Below are positions 1 through 8,386 of a stretch of DNA of 36,776 nucleotides, one piece after another (position 1 is the stretch's first letter; each line of letters starts with the position of its first letter). A model generated the notes under the pieces. The model saw only the letters and a program-made list of their open reading frames with translations, was not told the origin of the DNA and made no database searches. Made by a program: the position numbers and the translations under genes. The DNA is from JBIOUF01 sp044866695 (GTDB lineage Bacteria; Actinomycetota; Actinomycetes; Propionibacteriales; Nocardioidaceae): positions 1 to 36,776 of the forward strand of contig JBIOUF010000220.1 in NCBI GenBank assembly GCA_044866695.1. The letters run 5' to 3'.

Positions 1-122
1 GCCGGCTGGATGTTCGCGGCCGGGATCTCCTCGTCGGGCGCGCTGATCACGTCGGAGGAGATGGCCTTCTCGATGTGCTGGTTCGGCAGCACCCCGCTCT
101 GGCCGCCCGGCAGGTCCAGCAC
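1..122 (-). CDS. 2'-deoxycytidine 5'-triphosphate deaminase, N-terminal part (cut by window edge)
   Basis: A minus-strand frame opens at a GTG at 122, with GGAGG nine bases upstream, and runs off the left edge. The 40 visible residues include GVLPNQHIEKAIS, then ISAPDEEIPAANIQP. The start-proximal GVLP..I and the NIQP that would lead into an expected ASLDLRLG resemble the N-terminus of dCTP deaminase-type proteins, which make dUMP precursors by deaminating dCTP. Only the N-terminus is present, so no catalytic residue can be checked. Family assignment is by recall of the conserved opening and is moderate. The gene faces away from the rest of the window. Confidence 0.5.
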   Translation of the reverse strand, partial: MLDLPGGQSGVLPNQHIEKAISSDVISAPDEEIPAANIQP

Positions 123-281
123 GACTCGTGGCCTCCCTCTCCTCGCCCGGTCGGAGTCTAAAGGGCTTGGGCCCTCTGATGGCTGAGGATCTTCGCGAGT
201 TCGCTGACGCGTTCGCGGACCTGGCCGATCACACAGTCATGGACTGAGCCGGCGCACCGCCCGCGCGGGCGCGGCGTCTGG

Positions 282-1298
282 TCAGGGGCGAAGCAGGGCC
301 TTGATCGCCTGCCGCTGGTCCATCGCCTCGTACCCCTTCGCCGCCTCCTCCAGCGGGAGCTCGAGGTCGAACACCTTGCCGGGGTCGATCTGCCGGGTCC
401 AGATCAGGTCGATCAGCTCGGGCAGGTACTCACGGACGGTGGCGGGCCCGCCGTGAAGATGGACGTGGGAGAAGAACAGCTCCTGCCCGGGCAGCTGGAC
501 GTCGTGGACGACCCCGACGTAGCCGACGTGGCCGCCGGGGCGAGTGGAGCGGATCGCCTGCATCATCGACTCCTGGGTGCCGACGGCCTCGATGACCGAG
601 TGCGCGCCGAGCCCGTCGGTGAGCTCCTTGACCGCAGCGACCCCCTCATCGCCGCGCTCGGCCACGATGTCGGTGGCGCCGAACTCGGTCGCGAGCCGCT
701 GGCGTGGCTCGTGACGCGACATGGCGATGATCCGCCCGGCGCCGAGCTGGCCGGCGGCCAGCACACCGAGGAGGCCGACCGCGCCGTCGCCGACGACCGC
801 GACCGTCTTGCCGGGCCCGGCCTGGGCGGCGACCGCGCCGAACCAGCCGGTGCCGAGCACGTCGGAGGCGGTGAGCAGGCCCGGGACCAGGTCGTCGTCG
901 GGCAGGTCGGGAGTGGCCACCAGAGTGCCGTCGGCCAGCGGGACGCGCAGGTACTCCGCCTGCGCGCCGCCGACGGGCCGGCGGTGGACGCACGCGGCCT
1001 GGTAGCCCGCGCGGCAGATCTCGCAGGTGTTGTCGGAGGCGATGAACGACCCGACGACGAACTGCCCAGGCCTGATGGTCGTGACCTGGTCGCCGACCTC
1101 CTCGACGATGCCGACGTACTCGTGGCCCATCGGGATCGGGCGGCTGGGCTTGTCGATGCCGCGGTAGGGCCACAGGTCCGAGCCGCACACGCACGCCGCC
1201 GAGACGCGGATGAGCGCGTCTGTCGCCTCGACCAGGGCAGGGCGGTCGCGCTCTTCGACGCGCACGTCGCCTGCGCCGTGGAGGACTGCTCCTCGCAT
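282..1298 (-). CDS. Zinc-dependent alcohol dehydrogenase (MDR family)
   Basis: A 338-residue medium-chain dehydrogenase, a full-length size for the family. The N-terminal GroES-like half carries the catalytic-zinc region CVCGSD and GHEYVGIVEEVG. The Rossmann half has the NAD(P) motif VGDGAVGLLG. The structural zinc loop reads D-N-T-C-E-I-C-R-A-G-Y-Q-A-A-C, so the first of the usual four cysteines is Asp; Asp-for-Cys variants occur in this family. AAGGAGA lies just before the ATG. The substrate cannot be told from sequence. It follows the MFS exporter gene on the same strand after 116 bases, so the two may be co-transcribed. The high-GC antisense frames are shadows. Confidence 0.85.
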   Translation of the reverse strand: MRGAVLHGAGDVRVEERDRPALVEATDALIRVSAACVCGSDLWPYRGIDKPSRPIPMGHEYVGIVEEVGDQVTTIRPGQFVVGSFIASDNTCEICRAGYQAACVHRRPVGGAQAEYLRVPLADGTLVATPDLPDDDLVPGLLTASDVLGTGWFGAVAAQAGPGKTVAVVGDGAVGLLGVLAAGQLGAGRIIAMSRHEPRQRLATEFGATDIVAERGDEGVAAVKELTDGLGAHSVIEAVGTQESMMQAIRSTRPGGHVGYVGVVHDVQLPGQELFFSHVHLHGGPATVREYLPELIDLIWTRQIDPGKVFDLELPLEEAAKGYEAMDQRQAIKALLRP

Positions 1299-1414
1299 GC
1301 TGGGTCTCCTTCTCCACCGCCTCGGCGGCGGTCATCGTGTGCGGTTCCGGTCCGGTGGTACGACCGGCCCCTACCCATGGAAGCCGCCCTTGCACCGTGC
1401 GCGGGAGGTTGGGT

Positions 1415-3457
1415 TCATGGGCGTGGCAGCTCGTCGACCTCTGTCGCGTCCAGCCCGCTCTCCTCCTCCGCGAGCCTGCGGGCGATGCGGCGCAGCTCGG
1501 CTCTGCCCTCGTCGTCCATCGGGCGGCCGCCCTCCGCGACGACCTCCTCCTCCAGCCACGCCAGGACCTCGCCCACCACCGCACCGAAGCGGAGCTCGCC
1601 TTCCGCGGTCAGCGACAGGCGGCCGCCGGTCTCTCGGAGCAGCCCGGCGGCGACGGCGTCGTCGACGGCAGGGCGGATCACGCCGACCGGGATGCCCCGG
1701 GCGTGGGCGACCCAGGCCGGGTCCACCGCACGGCTGCCACGCCGGGACAGGACCTCGACCTGCCGCACGACCCACTCCTGGACGACGTCGAGCCCCGCGG
1801 TGGACGACTCCACCAGCGTCGGGTACACCAGGGCGGCGCGGGTGTCGAGGATGCGCGCCACCTGCTCCGCCAACACGGCCTCCCACCCGCGCTGGTCGGG
1901 CATCTGGAACCCCTCGCCGACGTCGGTCGCCGCCTTCTTGGCCAGGCCGCGCAACGGTACCCGCGGGATCAGCAGCGCGACGACGAGCGCGACGATGGCG
2001 ACCGGGACGGCGTACCCGAAGACCGTGGAGATCGTGTCGGCGTAGGCGGCGACGACCGTGGCCCGCTGGTCCGGAGGCAGCGCGTGCACCGCCTCGGGCG
2101 TGCTGACCGCCGAGCGGCTGACCCCGGTCTCCTGCAGGGCCGCGCCGAGGTTGGTCGCGAGGGCGTTGGTGTAGAGCGTGCCGAAGACCGCCGAGCCGAA
2201 CGAGCCGCCCATCGTGCGGAAGAAGGTCACCCCCGAGGTGGCCACGCCGAGGTCACGGTAGGCAACGGTGCTCTGGACCACGATCGTGAGGATCTGCATC
2301 GACAGCCCGATGCCGGTGCCCAGGACGAGCATCGCCACCGAGGTGGTCAGCACGCTCGACGTCTCGTCGAGCCGCGACAGCAGCACCAGGCCCACGCCGA
2401 TGACGACCGACCCGGCGACCGGGAACGGCTTGTAGACGCCGGTCCTGGTGACCACGTTGCCCGCGCTCGTGGAGGCGACGAACAGCCCGACCACCATGGG
2501 CAGGGTGCGGACACCGGACTCGGTGGCCGACACGCCCTGGCAGTACTGCAGGTACGTCGGCAGGAACGTCATCACGCCGAGCATCGTGAAGCCCACGATG
2601 AAGCTCAGGACCGAGCAGGTGCTGAACACGCGTTGCCCGAACAGCCGCATCGGCAGCACGGGGTCGGCGGCGCGGTTCTCGGCGAGGACGAAGAGCACGG
2701 CCAGGGCGACGCCCGCCACGAAGAGCCCGATGATCACCGGCGAGTCCCAGGCGTAGGTCTCACCGCCCCAGCTGGTCGCCAGGATCAGCGCGGTGGACGC
2801 CCCGGACACCAAGGTGATGCCCAGGTAGTCGATGACGGGGCGCTTGGTGCTGCGCGGCGTCGCCGGGAGCAGCCGGACCGCGAAGAGCAGCACCACCGTG
2901 GCCACCGGGACGTTGATGTAGAAGACCCAGCGCCAGGTCAGGTGGTCGGTGAAGAAGCCGCCGAGCAGCGGGCCCAGCACCGTGGTCACGCCGAACACCG
3001 CGCCGATGGCGCCCTGGTACTTCCCGCGCTCGCGCATCGGGACGATGTCGGCGATCAGGGCGATGGCGGTGACGGTGAGCCCGCCCCCGCCGAACCCTTG
3101 CACGGCCCGCATGATGATCAGCCAGCCCATCGACTGCGCGACGCCGGCGGCGGCGGAGCTGGCCACGAAGATCACGATGCTGACCAGGAAGACCGTCTTG
3201 CGCCCGAAGTGGTCGCCGAGCTTGCCTCCGAGCACCGTGGCGATGGTCTGGGTGAGCAGGTACGACGTGATCACCCAGGTGATGTGCTCCGCGCCGCCGA
3301 GGTCTCCGGTGATCGTCGGCAAGGCGGTCGCCATGATCGTCTGGTCGAGCGCCGCCAGCAGCATCCCGCCGGCGATGACGGCGAAGGCGGCCTTCCGCCG
3401 TCCCCTCGGCAGCGTGGGAGGGGCCTGTTCGTCGACCGGCAGCGGCGCGGTGGTCAC
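1415..3457 (-). CDS. DHA2-family MFS drug exporter with C-terminal winged-helix-like domain
   Basis: A 680-residue membrane transporter. Residues 20 to about 510 are the 14-helix DHA2 (EmrB/QacA-like) fold, with LDQTIMATALPTI in TM1 and motif A as GKLGDHFGRKT. After TM14 comes a soluble tail of about 160 residues (from about 520) with helical segments followed by a wing-like AVAAGLLRETGGRLSLTAEGE stretch, resembling a MarR/winged-helix domain. The usual length without such a tail is about 480-520. The GTG start is preceded by TAGGGT six bases away with no Shine-Dalgarno, so the mRNA is probably leaderless. The likely role is proton-driven efflux of drugs or toxic aromatics; the substrate is unknown. 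The tail may sense ligand or bind a partner, which is inference. Confidence 0.88.
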   Translation of the reverse strand: MTTAPLPVDEQAPPTLPRGRRKAAFAVIAGGMLLAALDQTIMATALPTITGDLGGAEHITWVITSYLLTQTIATVLGGKLGDHFGRKTVFLVSIVIFVASSAAAGVAQSMGWLIIMRAVQGFGGGGLTVTAIALIADIVPMRERGKYQGAIGAVFGVTTVLGPLLGGFFTDHLTWRWVFYINVPVATVVLLFAVRLLPATPRSTKRPVIDYLGITLVSGASTALILATSWGGETYAWDSPVIIGLFVAGVALAVLFVLAENRAADPVLPMRLFGQRVFSTCSVLSFIVGFTMLGVMTFLPTYLQYCQGVSATESGVRTLPMVVGLFVASTSAGNVVTRTGVYKPFPVAGSVVIGVGLVLLSRLDETSSVLTTSVAMLVLGTGIGLSMQILTIVVQSTVAYRDLGVATSGVTFFRTMGGSFGSAVFGTLYTNALATNLGAALQETGVSRSAVSTPEAVHALPPDQRATVVAAYADTISTVFGYAVPVAIVALVVALLIPRVPLRGLAKKAATDVGEGFQMPDQRGWEAVLAEQVARILDTRAALVYPTLVESSTAGLDVVQEWVVRQVEVLSRRGSRAVDPAWVAHARGIPVGVIRPAVDDAVAAGLLRETGGRLSLTAEGELRFGAVVGEVLAWLEEEVVAEGGRPMDDEGRAELRRIARRLAEEESGLDATEVDELPRP

Positions 3458-3463
3458 GGCAGG

Positions 3464-3469
3464 ACCCTA
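3464..3469 (-). promoter_or_regulatory. -10 hexamer TAGGGT for the MFS exporter, leaderless start
   Basis: Read on the minus strand, TAGGGT ends six bases before the GTG at 3457. This fits the actinobacterial TANNNT -10 placed so that transcription starts at or next to the start codon. No Shine-Dalgarno lies between. The call rests on spacing alone. Confidence 0.45.
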
Positions 3470-3516
3470 TTGCGCCCTCACACCTGGCCCGAGTAGGTTC
3501 GGTTCGGTGCCGTTCC

Positions 3517-3530
3517 CTGAAACGTTACAG
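3517..3530. promoter_or_regulatory. LacI-family operator-like palindrome
   Basis: CTGAAACGTTACAG is a 14-base palindrome with one mismatched pair, centred on AACGTT. LacI/GalR regulators of sugar catabolism in Actinobacteria commonly bind TGNAACGTTNCA-type sites. It lies about 40 bases upstream of the start of the decayed GH106 gene, where a sugar-responsive operator would be expected. No LacI gene is in the window. Confidence 0.6.
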
Positions 3531-3569
3531 GTTCGAGTCGGCACGCCCGCCCAGAACGGAGCACCATCC

Positions 3570-5270
3570 ATGCACGCTGTCCCTCATTCGTCACCCGGAG
3601 CACGGCCTCGACGCGCCTCTCGGCGGCGGCCGGCCGCAGCGCTCGCCTGCGTGGCGATGTCAGGCCTCAGGGCGTCTCGCCCGCGGCGAGCAGCGCCTCC
3701 GGCCCGCATTCTGGTGAACCGCCGTCGACGGGTCACTTCGCGGCGCTGAACCCGGTCACGCAGCTCACCGCGGCGACCTTCGCCGACCCGCCGCAGAACG
3801 ACATGCCGTGGGTGCGCTGGAACTGGGCGCCGGCCACCACGCCGATCTCGGAGCTGCAGGCGGAGCTGCAGGACATGTACGAGGACAACGTCGCCGGCGT
3901 GGAGATCGGTCAGGGCGGCGTCCCCACCAAGGAGCAGCTCACCGCCATCTTCCAGAAGGCCAACGAGCTCGGCATCACCGTGAGCCTCAAGGCGGCCAAC
4001 GGGCTTCCAGGCGCGACGTACGCGACCACCGACGTGGGGCGCGCCTGAGGAGCTGTGGGCCAGCAACCTGCGCGTGGGCTTCAGCGCCAACAAGGTCAGC
4101 TTCTCCAACGCCTGGAACGCAGGCACGCCCTACTACAGCGACTCGCCGGCGATGAACGACTACTTCGCTCGCAACCACCTGGTGCTGACCCAGGGCGCGG
4201 CCAAGACCGACGTCGCCGTCTACCTGAGGAACTACTCCTCCCCCTCCACCTTCTCCACGACCGACCCCAGCAACCGCCACTGGCAGGACCTCGGCCTGCA
4301 AGAGGCCGGCTACACATGGGACTACCTGGACGAGCACCTGTTCGACATGCCGAACGCCGTGGTCAGCCACGAGCGGCTGGCCGAGGCCGGCCCGGCGTAC
4401 AAGGCACTGGTCTTCGACAGGTTCGGTTACCCGACCAGCAACACCGCACGCGGCAGCCTGTCCATCGAGGCGGCCAAGGACATCCTCGGCTACGCCAGGG
4501 CCGGCCTCCCGGTGATCTTCGTGGGTCGGCCGAGCGGGACCGGCAGCCTGGCGCAGGACGACGCTCGGCTGTCGAGGCTGGTGTCGCGGATCCTCGCCCA
4601 GCGGAGCGTCTCCCAGGTCGACAGCGAGGCGGACGTTCCGGCCGAGCTCGCGGCCCGCGGTATCACGCCGCAGGCCCGGCCGGCGGCTCCGACCTCTCTG
4701 CTCAGCCAGCGCCGGTCGGACGCGGCGACCAGCACCGACTTCTACTGGCTGTACAACCAGGGCGTCGAGAGCTGGCCGGGCAGCACCGCAACGTTCGGAC
4801 TCAACCCCAGCAACCTGTACGAGACGAGGCTGGAGCACGGGGCGCGGGTCACCTCGAGGATCGGTTCGGTGCCCCAGGCCCTGAACCTGACCAACCGGGC
4901 CTGGCACCTGGACGCCGAGGACTGGCAGCCGACGAACCCGTACGGCACCCAGGGCGCCGCCGGGTCGGAGACGACCAAGGCTCCGGTCTCGGTCGACCTG
5001 CCGTCGCTCCAGGCGTGGCCGGACATCCCGGAGCTGCAGAACGCCTCCGGTGTGGGCACCTACCGCACGTCGTTCTCGCTGCCGAGCGACTGGGACGCCA
5101 CCTTCGGCGCCACGCTCGACCTCGGTCAGGTGACCGACAGCTTCCGGGTGGAGGTCAACGGACGCCGCGTGGCCGCCGACCAGATCTCAGGGAGGGCCGA
5201 CCTGGGCAGGTACCTCCGCGCGGGCGAGAACACCAGGCCCTACCGGCAGGCGGTCGTCTGGACCGACTGA
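3570..5270 (+). pseudogene. Decayed GH106-type alpha-L-rhamnosidase
   Basis: Three frames make up one broken gene. An ATG at 3570 (GGAG upstream) opens an Arg-rich secretion-signal-like start ending near PAAALACVAMSGL. Around 3655-3675 the coding frame shifts. The next part, to 4048, reads FADPPQNDMPWVRWNW and GVEIGQGGVP, matching the N-terminus of GH106 hydrolases, and then stops. Coding resumes in another frame at PEELWASNLRVGF (about 4039) and runs to 5270 through a galactose-binding-like C-terminal region (YRTSFSLP, DLGQVTDSFRVEVNG). The fragments total about 560 residues against roughly 900-1200 for the family, so a large central catalytic piece is missing at about 4036-4046. The natural C-terminal ending after GENT is also lost. 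It ends three bases from the convergent MMPL gene. Confidence 0.72.
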
Positions 5271-5273
5271 TGG

Positions 5274-7484
5274 TCATGAGGTGGCGCCGCTTCCCGCGGG
5301 CACCGGAGCAGCGGGGCCGACCTCGGGCGTGACGGTCTCGTCGTCGGTGACCTCGTGGCCCTCGACATGGAGGTGGGGCAGCAGCCGGTCGAGCCAGGCC
5401 GGCAGCCACCAGTTGCGGTCGCCGAGCAGCTCCATGGTGGCCGGTACCAGCACCATGCGGACCACGGTGGCGTCGATGAAGACCGCGGCTGCCAGCCCGA
5501 GGCCGAACATCTTGCCGTAGACGGCCTGGCCCAGTACGAAGGACAGGAACACGGTGATCATCACCGCGGCGCCGGCCGTGATGACCCGGGCGGACTTGGC
5601 GAGGCCGTCGACGACGGCGAGCCCGTTGTCGCCGGACCGGTCGTACTCCTCCTTGATCCGGGACATGAGGAACACTTCGTAGTCCATGGAGAGGCCGAAC
5701 AGGATCGCGAAGATCCCGATGGGCAACAGGATCGGGACCGGCGTCGCCTCGGGGATGCCGACCAGGTCGCCCAGCGGCCCTCCGTTGACCGCGAGCGCCA
5801 GGACGCCGAAAGCCGCCGCGCTGGCCAGCAGGTTCATGACCACGGCCTTGAGGGGCACGACCACGGAGCGAAACACCATCATGAGCACCACGAACGACAC
5901 GAGCAGCACGCCCCCGAAGAAGAGCGGCAACCGGTCGGCGACCCCGCGGGTGACGTCGAGGTTCGCGGCCACCATCCCGCCGACGGAGACGGTGAGGTCG
6001 GTGCCCGAGGTGGCCGCGGGGACGGCCGTGTCGCGCAGCGTGTCGACCAGGTCCTCGGTGGCCGTGTCCTGGGGAGACGTGGTGGGCACCAGCGTCAGGA
6101 CGGCGGTGTCGCCGGCGTCGTTGACGACGGCCGGGGAGACCCGGGCGACCCCGGGCACCTCGGCGAGCTCCCTGCCCATCGCGTCGCTCGCGGCGAGCAG
6201 CTCGGCGCCGGATGGCCCCTGGACGGCGAGCACCATCGGCGCTGAGAAGCCGGGGCCGAACCCCTCGGCGAGCAGGTCGTAGGCCTGGTGGGTCGTGTAC
6301 GCCGGTGGGTCGTTCTGCGCATCCGGGAACCCCAGGCGCATCCCGAGCATCGGGGCGGCCAAGGCCAGCAGGACGCCGAGCCCGCCGGCAGCGGCGAACC
6401 AGGGCCGGCGCTGGATGAACCTGCTCCAGCGGTACCAGCGCGTCGTGTCGTAGGCGTGCTGGGACTTGCCGACGAAGGGCACGTGCAGGCGCTCGATGCG
6501 CCGTCCGGCGAAGCCGAGCATCGCCGGCAGCAGCGTCAAGGAGGCGGTCATGGTGACCAGCACGAACAGCGACGCGGTGAAGGCGAAGCCGGCCAGGGCG
6601 GGTTGACCGACCAGGAGGATGCCCAGCATGGCGACCACGACAGTGAGGCCGGCGAAGACGACGGCGCGTCCGGCCGTCGAGATCGCGGTCAGGGTGGCCT
6701 GCCGCGGGTCCCGGCCTTCGGCCAGGCCGGTGCGGTAGCGGGTGACGATGAGGAGCGCATAGTCGATGCCGACGCCGATGCCGACCATCGCGGCGGTGGC
6801 GGTCGCCCAGTCCGGGACGTCGACAACACGGCGTACCAGCTCTCCGAGGGCAAGCGACATGGCGAGGCCGAACACGGCGGTGAGGAGCGGCAAGCCCATC
6901 GCCACGGCCGAGCCGAAGGTGAACAGCAGGATCAGGGCGGCGGCGATGAGGCCGATGCCCTCCCCGCCGACGGGGGCTGTCTGGGACAGCGCGGCGACGG
7001 GGCCGCCGACCTCCACGCGCACTGTGTCGTCGCCGGCGGCGAGGACCGGGTCGACGAGCGCCTTGGCTTCCGCGGGGGTGTACTGGTCCACCGTCTGGTC
7101 AAGAGAGACGACGGCGTACGCGGTCGTGCCGTCCTGCGAGACCTGACCGGCGCCGGTGCGGCTGAACGGGCTGACGACTCCCGTGACGTGGGGGTCTGCG
7201 GCGACCCGGGCGAGGACGCCGTCCGCGCGCTCGCGGACCGCGGCGGAGGAGAAGCCGTCCTCGGCGTGGAGGACGACCTGCACCGTGTCGCCGGCCTGCT
7301 GCGGGAACGTGCCCCGCAGTGTGTCCGCGGTGGCCTGTGACTCCGAGTCCGGTTGCAGGTAGTCCTGCCGGGTCTCTCCGCCGAAGGAGCTGGCAAGTGC
7401 GAAGCCCGCCGCGAGCGCGGCGATCCACAAGACGATGACCAGGCGGCGTCGTCGGTAGCACCACTCAGCTAGCTGTAGCAACAT
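5274..7484 (-). CDS. MMPL-family RND transporter
   Basis: A 736-residue inner-membrane transporter of the MMPL/RND superfamily (proton-driven export of lipids, siderophores or drugs). An N-terminal TM (VIVLWIAALAAGFALA) is followed by a soluble porter loop with the early FGGETRQDYLQPDSESQ stretch, then TM groups. The GxxxDY signature appears twice, as GVGIDYALLIVTRYR and FGLSMDYEVFLMSRIKEEY, which marks the two RND repeats as intact. GAGGAG lies ahead of the ATG. It is transcribed divergently from the response regulator at 7669, with 184 bases between, so the two-component system next door is a plausible regulator. The substrate cannot be inferred. Confidence 0.9.
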   Translation of the reverse strand: MLLQLAEWCYRRRRLVIVLWIAALAAGFALASSFGGETRQDYLQPDSESQATADTLRGTFPQQAGDTVQVVLHAEDGFSSAAVRERADGVLARVAADPHVTGVVSPFSRTGAGQVSQDGTTAYAVVSLDQTVDQYTPAEAKALVDPVLAAGDDTVRVEVGGPVAALSQTAPVGGEGIGLIAAALILLFTFGSAVAMGLPLLTAVFGLAMSLALGELVRRVVDVPDWATATAAMVGIGVGIDYALLIVTRYRTGLAEGRDPRQATLTAISTAGRAVVFAGLTVVVAMLGILLVGQPALAGFAFTASLFVLVTMTASLTLLPAMLGFAGRRIERLHVPFVGKSQHAYDTTRWYRWSRFIQRRPWFAAAGGLGVLLALAAPMLGMRLGFPDAQNDPPAYTTHQAYDLLAEGFGPGFSAPMVLAVQGPSGAELLAASDAMGRELAEVPGVARVSPAVVNDAGDTAVLTLVPTTSPQDTATEDLVDTLRDTAVPAATSGTDLTVSVGGMVAANLDVTRGVADRLPLFFGGVLLVSFVVLMMVFRSVVVPLKAVVMNLLASAAAFGVLALAVNGGPLGDLVGIPEATPVPILLPIGIFAILFGLSMDYEVFLMSRIKEEYDRSGDNGLAVVDGLAKSARVITAGAAVMITVFLSFVLGQAVYGKMFGLGLAAAVFIDATVVRMVLVPATMELLGDRNWWLPAWLDRLLPHLHVEGHEVTDDETVTPEVGPAAPVPAGSGATS

Positions 7485-7655
7485 GTCGGGCTCCTCATCG
7501 TGATCGTCCGGACGTCCCGGTCGGGCAGGTCCGATGGCTCCCGATCGACGCTACGAACCGGCGCGGTCCGCCGCGAGGGGGCGGGCAGCACAACGACGGC
7601 GCCCGACCCCACCGCCTGTGCGTGCTGGCCCCACCACGCCGGGCCGGTCAGTCGC

Positions 7656-7661
7656 TACAGT
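7656..7661 (+). promoter_or_regulatory. -10 hexamer TACAGT for the response regulator, leaderless start
   Basis: TACAGT ends exactly seven bases before the ATG at 7669, with no purine-rich ribosome-binding sequence between. This is the classic geometry for leaderless transcripts in Actinobacteria. It also decides in favour of the ATG at 7669 over an upstream in-frame ATG at 7534. Confidence 0.55.
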
Positions 7662-7668
7662 CGACGGC

Positions 7669-8334
7669 ATGCCGCTGCGTGTCGTCCTCGCCGACGACAA
7701 CTACCTTGCCCGCGAGGGCCTCTCAGCGCTGCTGGCTGAGGGTGAGGGCATCGAGGTGGTCGACACCGCGGTTGATCTGGACTCCCTGTTGAGCTCGGTC
7801 TCAGAGCACCTGCCGGACGCGGTTCTCACCGACATCCGGATGCCGCCAACCCTGACCGACGAGGGCATCCGGGCTGCCCGACGGATCCGCGCAGCACATC
7901 CCGGGATCGGGGTGGTGGTCCTCTCGCAGTACGTCGAGGAGGACTACGCCTTCGCGTTGCTGGCCGAGGGTGCCTCCGGGGTCGGATACCTGCTCAAGGA
8001 GCGGGTCGGCGACCTCGACGAGCTTGCTCGCGCCCTGCGCGAAGTGGCCCGCGGGGGGTCCGTGCTCGACCCGCTGGTGGTCGAGGCGCTCCTGGCCCGC
8101 CGGGCCGACGGCCCGCTCCTCGGCCTGACCGACCGCGAGCGTGCGGTCCTCGAGGTGATGGCCACCGGCCGCAACAACGCGGCCATCGCCAAGACGCTGT
8201 TCCTCAGTGACCGAGCCGTGGAGAAGCACATCGGGTCGGTCTTCTCGAAGCTGGGGCTCGTCGACGAGCGCGAGGTCAGCAGGCGCGTCATGGCGGTGCT
8301 CGCCTACCTCGAGGCCAGCGGCTCGAGCCGCTGA
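7669..8334 (+). CDS. NarL/FixJ-type response regulator
   Basis: A 221-residue regulator. The receiver domain (1 to about 120) has the acidic pair DD at 9-10, the phospho-acceptor Asp at 55 in LTDIRMPP, and the conserved Lys in YLLKERV. The C-terminal LuxR-type HTH reads LTDRERAVLEVMATGRNNAAIAKTLF, then SDRAVEKHIGSVFSKLGL. The start at MPLRVVLADD fits family length and the leaderless -10. It stands ahead of the histidine kinase at 8387 with a 52-base gap, and is divergent from the MMPL exporter, its most obvious candidate target. Confidence 0.93.
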   Translation: MPLRVVLADDNYLAREGLSALLAEGEGIEVVDTAVDLDSLLSSVSEHLPDAVLTDIRMPPTLTDEGIRAARRIRAAHPGIGVVVLSQYVEEDYAFALLAEGASGVGYLLKERVGDLDELARALREVARGGSVLDPLVVEALLARRADGPLLGLTDRERAVLEVMATGRNNAAIAKTLFLSDRAVEKHIGSVFSKLGLVDEREVSRRVMAVLAYLEASGSSR

Positions 8335-8386
8335 CATCGAGGGGCCGAGCCTCCACCTCGCTTGCGGACGAGGCGCACACTGAACC

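Noticed and set aside
162..175. Hairpin AGGGC-TTGG-GCCCT
   Set aside because: Five-base stem, no T-run; not convincing as a terminator.
179..247. 22-codon ORF (MAEDLREFADAFADLADHTV) between the deaminase and the dehydrogenase
   Set aside because: No recognised family and no clear ribosome-binding site; too short to support.
453..3496. Long plus-strand open frames (over 500 and 700 codons) opposite the dehydrogenase and MFS genes
   Set aside because: They are low-complexity, Arg/Ala/Asp/Gly-rich mirror images of the true genes, as expected in high-GC DNA, with no family motif.
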